Program-made: the position numbers and the translations under genes
Shown: positions 9,260 to 17,165 of the stretch, one piece after another
How the letters are laid out: each line of letters starts with the position of its first letter
Position numbering within the stretch: the stretch's first letter is position 1
DNA from: Caulobacter sp. BK020
Lineage (GTDB): Bacteria > Pseudomonadota > Alphaproteobacteria > Caulobacterales > Caulobacteraceae
NCBI RefSeq assembly: GCF_004342605.1
Contig: NZ_SLZL01000022.1
Coordinates: 1-64,000 of the forward strand
Reading direction: 5' to 3'
Length of the DNA stretch: 64,000 bases
The notes under the pieces: model-generated
What the model saw: the letters and a program-made list of their open reading frames with translations, nothing else
Databases searched by the model: none
What the model was told of the DNA's origin: nothing

Positions 9260-9379
9260 ATGTGGTACTTCACCTGGATTTTGGGCCTGGGCCTGGCCGT
9301 CGCCTTCGGCGTGCTGAACGGCGTCTGGTACGAGTTCAACCTGACCGACGAGGGCGATGTGGGGGCGTCCGAGCCCTGA
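9260..9379 (+). CDS. cydX: Cytochrome bd accessory small subunit CydX
   Basis: This 39-residue single-membrane-helix protein begins MWYFTWILGLGLAVAFGVLN, followed by GVWYEFN. The MWYFxWILG start is the CydX signature seen in E. coli. The acidic tail EFNLTDEG is also typical. Its ATG has GAGGAG upstream and lies 13 bp after the cydB stop. CydX packs against CydA and is needed for a stable, active bd oxidase. At this length it is easily missed by automatic gene calling. Confidence 0.9.
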   Translation: MWYFTWILGLGLAVAFGVLNGVWYEFNLTDEGDVGASEP

Positions 9380-9380
9380 C

Positions 9381-9411
9381 CCTTCCCCCACAGGGGGAGG
9401 CGCTCCAGCGC
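9381..9411. repeat. Partial family-C repeat after cydX
   Basis: CCCTTCCCCCACAGGGGGAGGCGCTCC resembles one arm of the family-C repeats (CCCCAGAGGGGGA core) at 22602-22706, 49203-49310 and 59878-59958. No second arm is seen. The hairpin could help terminate cydABX. Confidence 0.4.
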
Positions 9412-9539
9412 GACAATTCGACGCCGCCCCGCAAGCGCTGCATTAACCGTTATTAAACGGCGGCCGGGCTCTTGTGACGGGTGACGCGAAACCGCTTTCG
9501 GCCTTCGCCGCAAGACCTTTCGAGCCTCGGGACCCGACC

Positions 9540-9992
9540 ATGACCGACCACGCCGAACCCGCCCTGGAGCTGATCTCGTTCTGCATCGGCGAGCAGGAGT
9601 TCTGCATCGACGTCAAGACTGTCCGCGAGATCCGCGGCTGGACCCCGGCCACCCCGATCCCGCACGCCCCGGCCTTCCTGAAGGGCGTGATCAACCTGCG
9701 CGGCGCGATCATGCCGGTCATCGACCTGCGCAACCGCCTGGGCCTGGGCGTCACCGTCCCGGAGACCCGCCACGTCATCGTCGTCGTCGAGTGCCAGGAC
9801 CGCCTGGCCGGCATCCTGGTCGACGCGGTCAGCGAGACCTTCACCGTGTCGCGCGACCACCTGCAGCCGACCCCGGACCTGGGGACCGACGAACTGCGCT
9901 TCATCCAGGCGATCATCTCGCTGGACAGCCGCCTGATCACCTATCTGCGCATGGACGACGTCTTCCCCGCCCAGGTCAGCCAGGCGGCGTAA
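9540..9992 (+). CDS. cheW: CheW-like chemotaxis adaptor
   Basis: This 150-residue single-domain protein contains LELISFCIGEQEFCIDVKTV, FLKGVINLRGAIMPVIDLR and GILVDAVSETF, the standard CheW beta-barrel motifs. CheW links chemoreceptors to the kinase CheA at polar arrays. The start at 9540 gives the usual CheW N-terminus. An upstream in-frame start at 9474 would add 22 residues with no family match. It stands alone here, with no cheA, receptor or cheY nearby. A terminator follows at 10016-10046. Confidence 0.9.
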   Translation: MTDHAEPALELISFCIGEQEFCIDVKTVREIRGWTPATPIPHAPAFLKGVINLRGAIMPVIDLRNRLGLGVTVPETRHVIVVVECQDRLAGILVDAVSETFTVSRDHLQPTPDLGTDELRFIQAIISLDSRLITYLRMDDVFPAQVSQAA

Positions 9993-10015
9993 GGCTCCCA
10001 TCCAGGGCGGTAACG

Positions 10016-10046
10016 AAAAGGGCGGGCCAGTGGGTCCGCCCTTTTT
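10016..10046 (+). terminator. Intrinsic terminator after cheW
   Basis: AAAAGGGCGGGCC pairs with the following GGTCCGCCCTTTTT around an AGTG loop, giving a GC-rich stem and a T-run on the plus strand 23 bp after the cheW stop. The A-rich left side means it could also work from the minus strand. Confidence 0.85.
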
Positions 10047-10064
10047 CGATTCAGCACCCGGACT

Positions 10065-10090
10065 GGGGACAGGCACATGTGCCTGTCCCC
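10065..10090. repeat. GGGGACA-type palindrome, copy 1
   Basis: A perfect 26-nt palindrome with arms GGGGACAGGCACA lies between the convergent cheW and DUF3850 genes. Related palindromes occur at 52508-52537 and 57757-57782, with looser relatives at 21700-21765 and 54780-54810. It forms a hairpin but has no adjacent U-run. Confidence 0.75.
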
Positions 10091-10102
10091 GACCGAGGCG
10101 AC

Positions 10103-10600
10103 TTACTTCCCGCGCACGATCCGGGCGGCCGCCGCGTGGAAGGCGGCTTCGGTCTCGGCGGCGGCGGCCACGGCGTTGTGGCGGTCGGCGGCGACGGGCA
10201 TGGCGGCGCGGCCGGTGGTGGGAGCGGCGTAGCTCTGGGCCACCTTGCGGGCGTCCTGGGCGCGCAGGGCGGCGTTGCTCGAGGCTGTCTCGTGCCAGTG
10301 GGCCAACTGCGCCGCCGTCAGGGCGCCGTCGGCCGGCAGGTCGGCGTGATGGACCACCTCGCCGAAGCCGATGGCCACGAAGCCGTGGATGACGCCGTAG
10401 TCCTCTTCCGACAGCAGGAAGGTGATCTGCCGCTCCTCGACCTGGCCGGTATAGACGTCCTGCTCCGGATCGAACTCGCGCAGCACCAGCACGTCGCCCA
10501 CCGCGAACTCGCGGTCGTTGCGGCGGATCTCGAAGCGCTTCTTGCCCGAGCGGACGGCGGCGAAATACTGGGGCCAGGTCTTCAGTTCGTGACGGGTCAT
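10103..10600 (-). CDS. DUF3850 / ASCH-superfamily protein
   Basis: This 165-residue protein has an N-terminal DUF3850 domain (about 1-80). Recognisable motifs are HELKTWPQYFAAVRSGKKRFEIRRNDR, GDVLVLREFDP and YTG. The domain belongs to the ASCH fold, thought to bind RNA or modified nucleotides. Residues about 90-165 form an alanine-rich, low-complexity extension that does not belong to the domain. The true substrate is unknown. The gene is alone on its strand between cheW and a family-A repeat. Confidence 0.75.
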   Translation of the reverse strand: MTRHELKTWPQYFAAVRSGKKRFEIRRNDREFAVGDVLVLREFDPEQDVYTGQVEERQITFLLSEEDYGVIHGFVAIGFGEVVHHADLPADGALTAAQLAHWHETASSNAALRAQDARKVAQSYAAPTTGRAAMPVAADRHNAVAAAAETEAAFHAAAARIVRGK

Positions 10601-10692
10601 GGGGACTTCTTCGGAAAGGGAGGCGTGGCCTTAACGGGCGGACGTCGCCGGAAGGTTAAGGCTTGAGAGGACGGCTGTGGATTTTACTCGAT

Positions 10693-10812
10693 CCGCTCAT
10701 CCCGGCGAAGGCCGGGACCCAAGCGGAATGTCAGGATAGATCCCAGACGATCGGAACCATAGGACACACGCCCAAGCTCGGCTTGGGTCCCGGCCTTCGT
10801 CGGGATGAGCGG
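10693..10812. repeat. Family-A palindromic repeat, intergenic
   Basis: The arms CCGCTCATCCCGGCGAAGGCC (left) and GGCCTTCGTCGGGATGAGCGG (right) are complementary with one mismatch. They sit between DUF3850 and engB. A T-run follows the right arm on the plus strand. It is the same family as the element inside cydC. Confidence 0.85.
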
Positions 10813-10819
10813 TGTTTTT

Positions 10820-11461
10820 TTATGACAAGCAGGTCCGGGCGATTTCGGCGCGCAGTTCGGGCAGGCCGTAGCCCTTTTCCGACGAGGTCGCCATCACCTT
10901 CGGGAAGGCGGCCGGACGCTTGGCGATGGCCTTCAGGGTCTTGTCGACCGTGGCGTCCAGCTCGGCCTGCTTGATCTTGTCGGCCTTGGTCAGGACGATC
11001 TGGTAGGAGACCGCCGCGATGTCCAGGGCGTCCAGGGCCTCGGCGTCCACGGCCTTCAGCCCATGGCGGGCGTCGATCAGCAGGTAGACACGCTTGAGGT
11101 TGACCCGGCCGCGCAGATAGGCGCGGCCCAGGTCCTGGAACTTGTCGGCGATGCTCTTGGACACCCGCGCGAAGCCGTAGCCCGGCAGGTCGACCAGGCG
11201 CAGCTTCTCGGCCAGCACGAAGAAGTTGACCTCCCGCGTGCGCCCCGGCGAGTTGGAGGCGCGCGCCAGGTGGTTCTGGCCGACCAGTCCGTTGATCAGG
11301 CTGGACTTGCCGACGTTGGAGCGGCCGGCGAAGGCCACTTCCGGCAGGGTCGGGGCCGGCATGCCGTCCATCCTGACCGCGCCCATCATGAAGGTCGCCG
11401 GCTGGGCGAACAGCACGCGGGCGGCCTCGATCTCCTCTTCGCTGTAGGCGAGTTCGTCCAT
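10820..11461 (-). CDS. engB: Ribosome biogenesis GTP-binding protein YihA/EngB
   Basis: This 213-residue GTPase has G1 [14 protein letters not shown] (47-60), the G2 threonine in [12 protein letters not shown]3 DLPGYGFA (91-98), G4 TKAD (158-161) and G5 SSEKGYG. EngB assists assembly of the large ribosomal subunit. Its ATG shares one base with the yidC stop (TGATG), so the two are translationally coupled. The gene ends just before a family-A repeat. Confidence 0.95.
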   Translation of the reverse strand: MDELAYSEEEIEAARVLFAQPATFMMGAVRMDGMPAPTLPEVAFAGRSNVGKSSLINGLVGQNHLARASNSPGRTREVNFFVLAEKLRLVDLPGYGFARVSKSIADKFQDLGRAYLRGRVNLKRVYLLIDARHGLKAVDAEALDALDIAAVSYQIVLTKADKIKQAELDATVDKTLKAIAKRPAAFPKVMATSSEKGYGLPELRAEIARTCLS

Positions 11462-13353
11462 CAGGTGGCCCCGACGGACTTGCCGCTGAAGCGGGCGATC
11501 AGCTTGTCGATCGGGTTCTCGACCTTGTAGCGGTGCATGATGATGTACTGCTGGATGATCGTCAGCACGTTGCTCCAGCACCAGTAGATCACCAGGCCCA
11601 CCGCGAACTGCGACAGGGTGAAGGTGAAGACGATTGGGAACAGCTGGAAGATGCGCTGCTGCATCGGATCGCCGGCCGGCGGGTTCATCGCCGTGGTCAG
11701 CCACATGGTGAAGCCGTACAGCAGCGGCCAGACGCCGATGTGCAGCGGCCCGGCCAGCAGGCCGCCGATCAGCGGGGCCGTCGCCGGATCCCAGTGGATC
11801 AGGCCGAACAGGGTGGTGAAGGTCGACGGGTCGCGGGCCGACAGGTCGGTGATCCAGCCGAAGAACGGCGCATGCCGCATCTCGATGGTCACCGTCAGCA
11901 CCTTGTACAGCGAGTAGAAGATCGGAATCTGGATCAGCATGGGCACGCAGCCCATCATCGGATTGATCTTCTCCTTGGCGTACAGCTGCATCATCTCCTG
12001 CTGCTGCTTGGCCGGATCGTCCTTGAACTTGGTCTTCAGCTTTTCGACGTCGGGCGCGATCTTCTTCATCTTCGCCATCGACTCGTAGCTCTTGTCGGCC
12101 AGCGGGAAGAGGATCAGCTTTAGGGCCACGGTCAGCAGCATGATGGCCACGCCGAAGTTGCCCACCAGCTTGTAGAAGATCTCCAGGATGTTGAAGATCG
12201 GCCGGGTGATGACCTCGAACATCCCCCAGTCGACGGCCTTGTCGAAGCTGGGGATGGCGGCGGCCGGACGGTTCCAGAACTGCCACCAGACCACCGGCTT
12301 GCCGCCGTACTCGTAGCGGGTCAGCAGCGGCACGGTCTTGGCGCCGGCGAACAGGCGGGTGGTGTTGGTGATGGTCGCGCCTGCCGCCAGCGAGCGCGGC
12401 GAGCCGGTGAAGGCCGACTCATAGACGTCGACGCCACTGACCGGCTTCACCTGGAAGCGGCCCTTGATCATCTCGGACTGCTGGGGAACCAGGGCCGCCA
12501 GCCAGTACTTGTCGGTCATGCCGATCCAGCCGCCCTTGGACTCCAGATTGTCCTGCAGCGGCTTGTCCTTCTTCCACTTGGGGTACTTGGCCTTGTTCTG
12601 AAGGATGTACTTGCCGCCCTCGACGCTATCGATGCCGCCCAGGACGCCGATGCCGCCTTCGTAGACGATCTGGGTCTTGCCCAGGCCATGCGGGCCTTCG
12701 GTGGGGATGCCCTGGCGCTGGACCGAGGCGTAGGGCGCCAGGGCCACGGCCGCGCCGCCTTGGTTGCGGACGGTGTCGGCCACCGTGAACATCGCGTCGG
12801 CGTCGACCGAGATGGTGCGGGTGAACACCAGGCCCTGGCCGTTGTCGTAGGTCAGGACGACCGGGGTGTTGGGGCGCAGCACCTGGCCGGGCGCGGCGGT
12901 CCACACGGTCTGGGGCGTGGGCAGGCCGGTCATGCCGGCGATCCCAGCCCAGCCGAAGTCGGCGAACCAGGCGTGCTCGGCGCCCTCGGGGCGGAACAGC
13001 TCGACCGGCGGCGAGTTCTTGTCGGCCGTCTGGGTGTAGCGCTTGAGCCAGAGGTCGTCGATCCGCGCGCCCTTCAGGGCGATCGAGCCCGACAGGGCCG
13101 GGGTGTCGACGGCGATGCGCGGGCTCTGGGCCTTGGCGGCGTCGCGCGACAGCTTCAGCGGCTGGGGCAGGCCGTCGGCGCCCAGGGTCATGCCCGGCTG
13201 GGCCGCGATCTGGGCCTCGGCGGCCTTCTTGGCGCGAAGCTCGGCCTCGGCCTTCCTCTGTTGCGGACCCAGCACCAGGAACTGGTAGCCGATCAGGATC
13301 GCGAACGCGCAGACGATGAACATCAGCGTGTTTTTGTTGGAGTCGTTCTGCAT
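11461..13353 (-). CDS. yidC: Membrane protein insertase YidC
   Basis: This 630-residue inner-membrane insertase has an N-terminal helix ([20 protein letters not shown]), a large periplasmic domain (about 30-370) and a C-terminal five-helix core. The core contains [35 protein letters not shown] and [10 protein letters not shown]. It inserts membrane proteins with or without SecYEG. It lies 9 bp downstream of rnpA and is coupled to engB. No yidD was found between rnpA and yidC, where many bacteria have one. Confidence 0.97.
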   Translation of the reverse strand: MQNDSNKNTLMFIVCAFAILIGYQFLVLGPQQRKAEAELRAKKAAEAQIAAQPGMTLGADGLPQPLKLSRDAAKAQSPRIAVDTPALSGSIALKGARIDDLWLKRYTQTADKNSPPVELFRPEGAEHAWFADFGWAGIAGMTGLPTPQTVWTAAPGQVLRPNTPVVLTYDNGQGLVFTRTISVDADAMFTVADTVRNQGGAAVALAPYASVQRQGIPTEGPHGLGKTQIVYEGGIGVLGGIDSVEGGKYILQNKAKYPKWKKDKPLQDNLESKGGWIGMTDKYWLAALVPQQSEMIKGRFQVKPVSGVDVYESAFTGSPRSLAAGATITNTTRLFAGAKTVPLLTRYEYGGKPVVWWQFWNRPAAAIPSFDKAVDWGMFEVITRPIFNILEIFYKLVGNFGVAIMLLTVALKLILFPLADKSYESMAKMKKIAPDVEKLKTKFKDDPAKQQQEMMQLYAKEKINPMMGCVPMLIQIPIFYSLYKVLTVTIEMRHAPFFGWITDLSARDPSTFTTLFGLIHWDPATAPLIGGLLAGPLHIGVWPLLYGFTMWLTTAMNPPAGDPMQQRIFQLFPIVFTFTLSQFAVGLVIYWCWSNVLTIIQQYIIMHRYKVENPIDKLIARFSGKSVGAT

Positions 13354-13362
13354 GGGTTGGAC

Positions 13363-13794
13363 TTAACCAGAAACGGAGGAATCGGACGCGGCGGGGGCGT
13401 GCGGAGCGGGTGCGGCTGCCGGGCCCGCGCGATCGAGGTCGGCGGCGAGGCTTATCAGCGCGGTTTTGACATCGTCAAGCAAACGCCCCCATGGCCGCTG
13501 GCCGGTTCCGCCGCGGGCGATGAACACATAGTCGCAAGACGGGCGGCCATGAAGGGGGAGAAGCAGCCTGGCGGCCTCGCGCAGGCGTCTTTTGGCGCGA
13601 TTTCGCTCGACCGAGCCGCCGATCTTCTTGGTGGCGGTGAATCCGACCCGGATCAGCGGGTCGTCGTCGTGGCGCGGACGCATCTGCAGGAACACCGCCC
13701 CGCGCGCCAGGTTGGGCGCCTTGGCGGCCTTCAGGAAGTCGGGGCGCTTCTTCAGGCGCTCGATCTTCGGCGGCGGAAACGGGGTTCCGGTCAT
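13363..13794 (-). CDS. rnpA: Ribonuclease P protein component
   Basis: This 143-residue basic protein has IERLKKRPDFLKAAK near the start and the RNase P signature RNRAKRRLREAARLLLP. RnpA assists RNase P RNA in tRNA 5' processing. The C-terminal 25 residues (after about 117) are a Pro/Ala-rich tail beyond the usual family length. The start codon lies one base after the U-run of a strong terminator-like hairpin (13795-13852), so expression probably depends on read-through from rpmH. Confidence 0.95.
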   Translation of the reverse strand: MTGTPFPPPKIERLKKRPDFLKAAKAPNLARGAVFLQMRPRHDDDPLIRVGFTATKKIGGSVERNRAKRRLREAARLLLPLHGRPSCDYVFIARGGTGQRPWGRLLDDVKTALISLAADLDRAGPAAAPAPHAPAASDSSVSG

Positions 13795-13852
13795 GAAAAA
13801 AGCCGCCCTTTCCGGCGCAGGCGCTGGGCCTGGTTCGAGGAAAGGGCGGCTT
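13795..13852 (-). terminator. Terminator/attenuator between rpmH and rnpA
   Basis: On the minus strand, AAGCCGCCCTTTCC (13852-13839) pairs perfectly with GGAAAGGGCGGCTT (13813-13800) around a 25-nt loop. A TTTTTT tract (13801-13796, overlapping the stem end by two bases) is followed by one base and the rnpA ATG. The 14-bp stem plus U-run is a textbook intrinsic terminator placed inside an operon. Confidence 0.88.
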
Positions 13853-13896
13853 CCATCATGGTCTTTTCCCGCCGAGCAGCGGGGAGAAGAAGGCTG

Positions 13897-14031
13897 TTAG
13901 GCCGTCAGGCGCTTGCGGCCCTTGGCGCGGCGACGCGCGACGATCTTCTGGCCGTTCTTGGTGGCCATACGCGCGCGGTAGCCGTGACGGCGGGCTCGCA
14001 CGAGCTTCGACGGCTGGAATGTCCGCTTCAC
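13897..14031 (-). CDS. rpmH: 50S ribosomal protein L34
   Basis: This 44-residue basic protein reads [20 protein letters not shown], followed by [18 protein letters not shown], the invariant L34 pattern. It starts with GTG at 14031. It is the first gene of rpmH-rnpA-yidC-engB and has a good promoter at 14095-14123. It is short enough to be overlooked by length-filtered gene finding. Confidence 0.97.
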   Translation of the reverse strand: MKRTFQPSKLVRARRHGYRARMATKNGQKIVARRRAKGRKRLTA

Positions 14032-14094
14032 GAGGTGGCTCCGAATACAATAGTGGGACGCGAAAGCCGCGAGGCCGCCGCGAGTGAGGGGCGG

Positions 14095-14123
14095 TGGATA
14101 AGGGAACGGGCGGGCGCTGTCAA
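14095..14123 (-). promoter_or_regulatory. Sigma-70-type promoter of rpmH
   Basis: On the minus strand a perfect -35 hexamer TTGACA (14123-14118) is followed by a 17-bp spacer and TATCCA (14100-14095, four of six to consensus). The predicted transcription start is about 55 nt upstream of the rpmH GTG. Confidence 0.75.
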
Positions 14124-14177
14124 CATGAGTCCGACACGAAGCCGAGTCGGTTCAGGGGCTTGGCGGGGCTGATCGAC

Positions 14178-14495
14178 CTAAAGCCTCTTTGGGTCGTCTT
14201 GGCCGGGCAGTTTGATGTGTAGCACAAGCACGTTTCCCGCTGTCGCGTTCTCTCCGGTGTCTGGCGTGACCTCGAAGTAGATCGTGCATCCGCTGACGAT
14301 CCGCTCACGCACGCCGTCAAACCGCAGACTAGCTCTGAAAGTCACCGGCGCGTGCACCAAGCCCCGAATGGCTTCAATCAGGGCTTCCTGGCGTTTTAAG
14401 GCTTGGGGTGTTGCGCCCGCATAGGCGAAGAAGCGGTCCGCCGCGGCGACAATGTCGGCTTCCGCGCGCGGCGAAACGACCAGCTCGCGGGCCAA
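14178..14495 (-). CDS. RelE/ParE-family toxin-like protein
   Basis: This 105-residue protein starts MARELVVSPRAEADIVAAAD, the pattern of RelE/ParE toxins (an N-terminal beta-strand, then a helix with conserved Ala-Asp-Ile). Residues RASLRFDGVRERIVSGCTIYFEV match the strands around the ParE core, ending VLVLHIKLPGQDDPKRL. ParE members poison gyrase and RelE members cut mRNA. The subtype is not clear here. It lies 6 bp after a 70-residue antitoxin-like gene on the same strand. Confidence 0.75.
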   Translation of the reverse strand: MARELVVSPRAEADIVAAADRFFAYAGATPQALKRQEALIEAIRGLVHAPVTFRASLRFDGVRERIVSGCTIYFEVTPDTGENATAGNVLVLHIKLPGQDDPKRL

Positions 14496-14501
14496 GCGGC
14501 G

Positions 14502-14714
14502 TCAGTCGCGTTTGGATGTCGCGGCGGCGACACGCGCTCGAGCGTCGTCCAGTACCCGAGATAGAAAAGCCTCCGCGTCCTTGCCGCGCAAGCCGAGGCC
14601 AGCGTCACAATCGCGACGCGCTTGAGCCAGGATCGCGGCTGTCTCCAGATCTTCAGCCGAACGCGCGGGGTTCTCCGAAGGCTGTGAAACGGCGAGGTCG
14701 TGACGAGTAGCCAT
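14502..14714 (-). CDS. Probable antitoxin of the RelE/ParE pair
   Basis: This 70-residue protein starts at the Met of MATRHDLAVSQPSENPARSA. It is hydrophilic with a helical segment AEDLETAAILAQARRDCDAG and a C-terminal SRVLDDARARVAAATSKRD. Size, position directly before the toxin and tight spacing fit a type II antitoxin. No known antitoxin DNA-binding family was recognised, so the assignment rests on context. Confidence 0.6.
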   Translation of the reverse strand: MATRHDLAVSQPSENPARSAEDLETAAILAQARRDCDAGLGLRGKDAEAFLSRVLDDARARVAAATSKRD

Positions 14715-14772
14715 GAGGAGATCATAACGCGAACAGGGAGCGATGGAAACCACGCTCTGCTCCTGCGTGGTC

Positions 14773-15771
14773 TCACAGATCAGGCCGGATCATCGCCTTG
14801 CCCACCACCTTCCGTCCCGCCAGCAGGTCGAACGCCTCACGCCAGCGGTCCAAGGGGAGTTCGGCGTGCACATGAGGGCGGATGACGCCCTCGTCCGCCA
14901 TCCGCCACACCGCGTCGGCGTTCTCCCGTCCCTTCTCGGGAAACCGCCGACCGTACTCCCCCGCCCGTACGCCCATCACCGAGAAGCCCTTGATCAGCGG
15001 CAGGTTGACCGAGACGGTCGGGATGCGGCCCGAGGTGAAACCGATCACCAGCAGCCGGCCGTCGAAGGCGATGCAGCGCACGCTCTCGTCGAACACGTCG
15101 CCGCCGACCGGGTCGTAGATCACGTCGGCCCCGCGCCCGCCGGTGATCGCCTTGACCTGCTCGCGGAAACCGCCGGTGACGTTGACCACGGCGTCGGGGG
15201 CGTACAGGTGCTGGACCTCCGCCAGCTTGGCGTCCGAGGCCGAGGCGGCGATCACCCGTGCGCCCAGGGCCTTGGCCAGGTCGACCGCCGCCAGGCCGAC
15301 CCCGCCGGCCGCGCCCTGCACCAGCACCCATTCGCCCGGCTCCAGCCGTGCTCGACGCACCAAGGCCACATAGGCGGTCAGATAGGCCGCGCCATAAGCG
15401 GCGGCCTCGCCAAACGACAGCCGGGCCGGCTTGGGTTTTAACGTCTCGGCCGCCAGCACGGCGTACTCCGCGAACCCGCCCAGCCGCGCCCCGCTGACCA
15501 CGGCGTCGCCGACGTCCCAGCCCGTGACCCCCTCGCCCAGGGCCGCGATTTCCCCGGAGAGGTCCAGGCCGGGCGTGAAGGGCAGGGGCGGCTTGAACTG
15601 GTATTCGCCCCGGGTCATCAGCAGGTCGGGGAAATTGACGCTGGCGGCGCGCACGCGGACCAGGACTTCGCCGGGACCAGGCTGCGGCATGGGAACCTCG
15701 CGGATGGCGCAGCCGGCGAAGTCCTCGCTCAGATGCTCAACGACAAGGACGCGCATCGTCTTATCCATCAC
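14773..15771 (-). CDS. NADPH:quinone oxidoreductase-family protein
   Basis: This 332-residue medium-chain dehydrogenase/reductase has a GroES-like N-terminus (PGPGEVLVRVRAASVNFPDL, PLPFTPGLDLSG) and a Rossmann domain with the nucleotide motif QGAAGGVGLAAVDLAKALGA. Zinc-binding cysteines are absent, as in quinone reductases (QOR/crotonyl-reductase-like). Substrates could be quinones or alpha,beta-unsaturated carbonyls. It is a single gene with no evident operon partner. Confidence 0.85.
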   Translation of the reverse strand: MMDKTMRVLVVEHLSEDFAGCAIREVPMPQPGPGEVLVRVRAASVNFPDLLMTRGEYQFKPPLPFTPGLDLSGEIAALGEGVTGWDVGDAVVSGARLGGFAEYAVLAAETLKPKPARLSFGEAAAYGAAYLTAYVALVRRARLEPGEWVLVQGAAGGVGLAAVDLAKALGARVIAASASDAKLAEVQHLYAPDAVVNVTGGFREQVKAITGGRGADVIYDPVGGDVFDESVRCIAFDGRLLVIGFTSGRIPTVSVNLPLIKGFSVMGVRAGEYGRRFPEKGRENADAVWRMADEGVIRPHVHAELPLDRWREAFDLLAGRKVVGKAMIRPDL

Positions 15772-15783
15772 CTCTCCAACTTC

Positions 15784-16069
15784 CGCTCATCCCGGCGAAC
15801 GCCCGTAGGCGGCAAGTTTAGAACAAACGCCCCTCTGTGATCGTCATTCCCGCCCTTGTGGCGGGAACCCCTCTGTCCGCCGCAGGTGCGAAGATGTGGC
15901 CCGCCAGCGGGCCAAGGCACCTCACCGTCAGCTGAACCAGGGGTTCCCGCCACAGGGGCGGGAATGACGAGACAATTTGAAAGTTCGTGGATCGGCGAAA
16001 GGCCAAGGTCCGCCAAGAACCTCGATGCATCTAACTGACCGCCCATGGGCGAACGCCGGGATGAGCGAA
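15784..16069. repeat. Family-A repeat arms enclosing a family-B repeat
   Basis: The left arm CGCTCATCCCGGCGAACGCCC (15784-15804) and right arm GGGCGAACGCCGGGATGAGCG (from about 16048) match family A and are about 245 bp apart, far more than the 50-65 bp in other copies. A full family-B element lies between them. This looks like one repeat inserted into another. Confidence 0.7.
15842..15969. repeat. Family-B palindromic repeat, complete
   Basis: This 128-bp element has 31-nt arms (15842-15872 and 15939-15969) complementary except at one position. The left arm begins CGTCATTCCCGCCCTTGTGG and the right arm ends CGGGAATGACG. The centre holds the family marker TCACCGTCAGCTGAACC, also present inverted in the 37210 copy. 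Confidence 0.88.
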
Positions 16070-16086
16070 TTAGGTTTGGCCGTGCA

Positions 16087-17133
16087 TCAATCGACCCAAT
16101 AGTCGAACTGCTCCCGCACCAGCCGCGCGATCTCCCGGCAAGCGGCATCCGCCGCCGGCACGGCGCCGGTGAAGGCTGTAAACCCATGGGCCAAGCTATC
16201 GTAGCACCGGTAGCGCACGGACACGCCCGCCGCGATCAGCCGTTTGGCGTAGGCCTCGCCCTGGTCGACCAGCGGGTCGAAGCCGGCGGTGATCACCACG
16301 GCCGGGGCCAGGCCCGACAGGTCGACGGTCTTGTCCGGCGACAGGCGCGGATCGGCCGGGTCGGCGTCGGGACCCATATAGTGGCCCATGAACCAGTCCA
16401 TGATCGGCCGGCTCAAGGGATAGGCGTCGGCATAGGTGGTCATCGACGGCGTCTCGCTGGCCACGTCGACGGCGGGATAGATCAGCAGCTGCAGGGCCGG
16501 CTGGGCCTCGCCCGTCCGCTTCATCTCCTGGGCGACGATGGCGGCGAAGTTGCCGCCCATCGAGTCGCCGCCGATCGCCGCCGTCCCGGACGCCGCCCCG
16601 AAGCGCGCGGCGTTCTCCCGTCCCCAGCGGAACGCGGCCAGCACGTCGTCGAGGCCGGCCGGGAAGCGGTGGTCCGGCGCCAGTCGATAGTCGACCGACA
16701 GCACCGCCGTGCGGGCGATCCGGGCCAGGATGCCGCAAAAGGCGTGGCAGGTCTCCAGGTCGCCGATCACCCCGCCGCCGAAGTGGGCGAAGACGATCAA
16801 CGGCGTGGCGCTGTCCTGGTCGGCGGGGCGATAGGCGCGCAGCCGGACCGGCCCATGCGGGCCGTCGATCGACAGGCTCTCGTTGCGCACGCCGGGCTCC
16901 GGCGGGCCGCTCACGGCGACCAGGCCCTTGGCGCTGGCGGCTCGGACCTCCGCCGGCGACAGCGTGGTCACGGACGGCGTCCTGGCGGCGGCCGCCGCCA
17001 GGAACTGGAAGCGCGGATCCAGGGTCCGGCCGCCGCGATAGACCGTCCCGCCGCCCGACATCGCCCGCAGCACCGGGCTGGGCAGGGACATCAGCGCCTT
17101 GAGAATGAATTTCTGGACGGCGGGGTCGGCCAT
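16087..17133 (-). CDS. Alpha/beta hydrolase, hormone-sensitive-lipase-like esterase
   Basis: This 348-residue hydrolase has the oxyanion-hole loop HFGGGVIGD (in place of HGGG) and nucleophile elbow GGDSMGGNFAA with the catalytic Ser. A late Asp-Pro-Leu-Val segment (GFDPLVDQGEAYAKRL) and a His in YDSLAHGFTAFTG complete the triad. This is the HSL (family IV) esterase pattern. It is the last gene of a monooxygenase-TetR-esterase operon (32-bp gap from the TetR gene) and could cleave esters formed by the monooxygenase. That role is inferred from context. Confidence 0.87.
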   Translation of the reverse strand: MADPAVQKFILKALMSLPSPVLRAMSGGGTVYRGGRTLDPRFQFLAAAAARTPSVTTLSPAEVRAASAKGLVAVSGPPEPGVRNESLSIDGPHGPVRLRAYRPADQDSATPLIVFAHFGGGVIGDLETCHAFCGILARIARTAVLSVDYRLAPDHRFPAGLDDVLAAFRWGRENAARFGAASGTAAIGGDSMGGNFAAIVAQEMKRTGEAQPALQLLIYPAVDVASETPSMTTYADAYPLSRPIMDWFMGHYMGPDADPADPRLSPDKTVDLSGLAPAVVITAGFDPLVDQGEAYAKRLIAAGVSVRYRCYDSLAHGFTAFTGAVPAADAACREIARLVREQFDYWVD

Positions 17134-17165
17134 TCGGGCTCTTTCTTATGGGTTGGAGAACGTCT

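Larger units (their letters stand above)
15772..16086. other. Gene-free stretch filled by nested repeats
   Basis: This 315-bp gap between the quinone reductase and an esterase (both minus strand) has no credible gene. Most of it is a family-B repeat (15842-15969) lying between the two outer arms of a family-A repeat. The remaining sequence on either side shows no clear promoter or structure. Confidence 0.7.
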
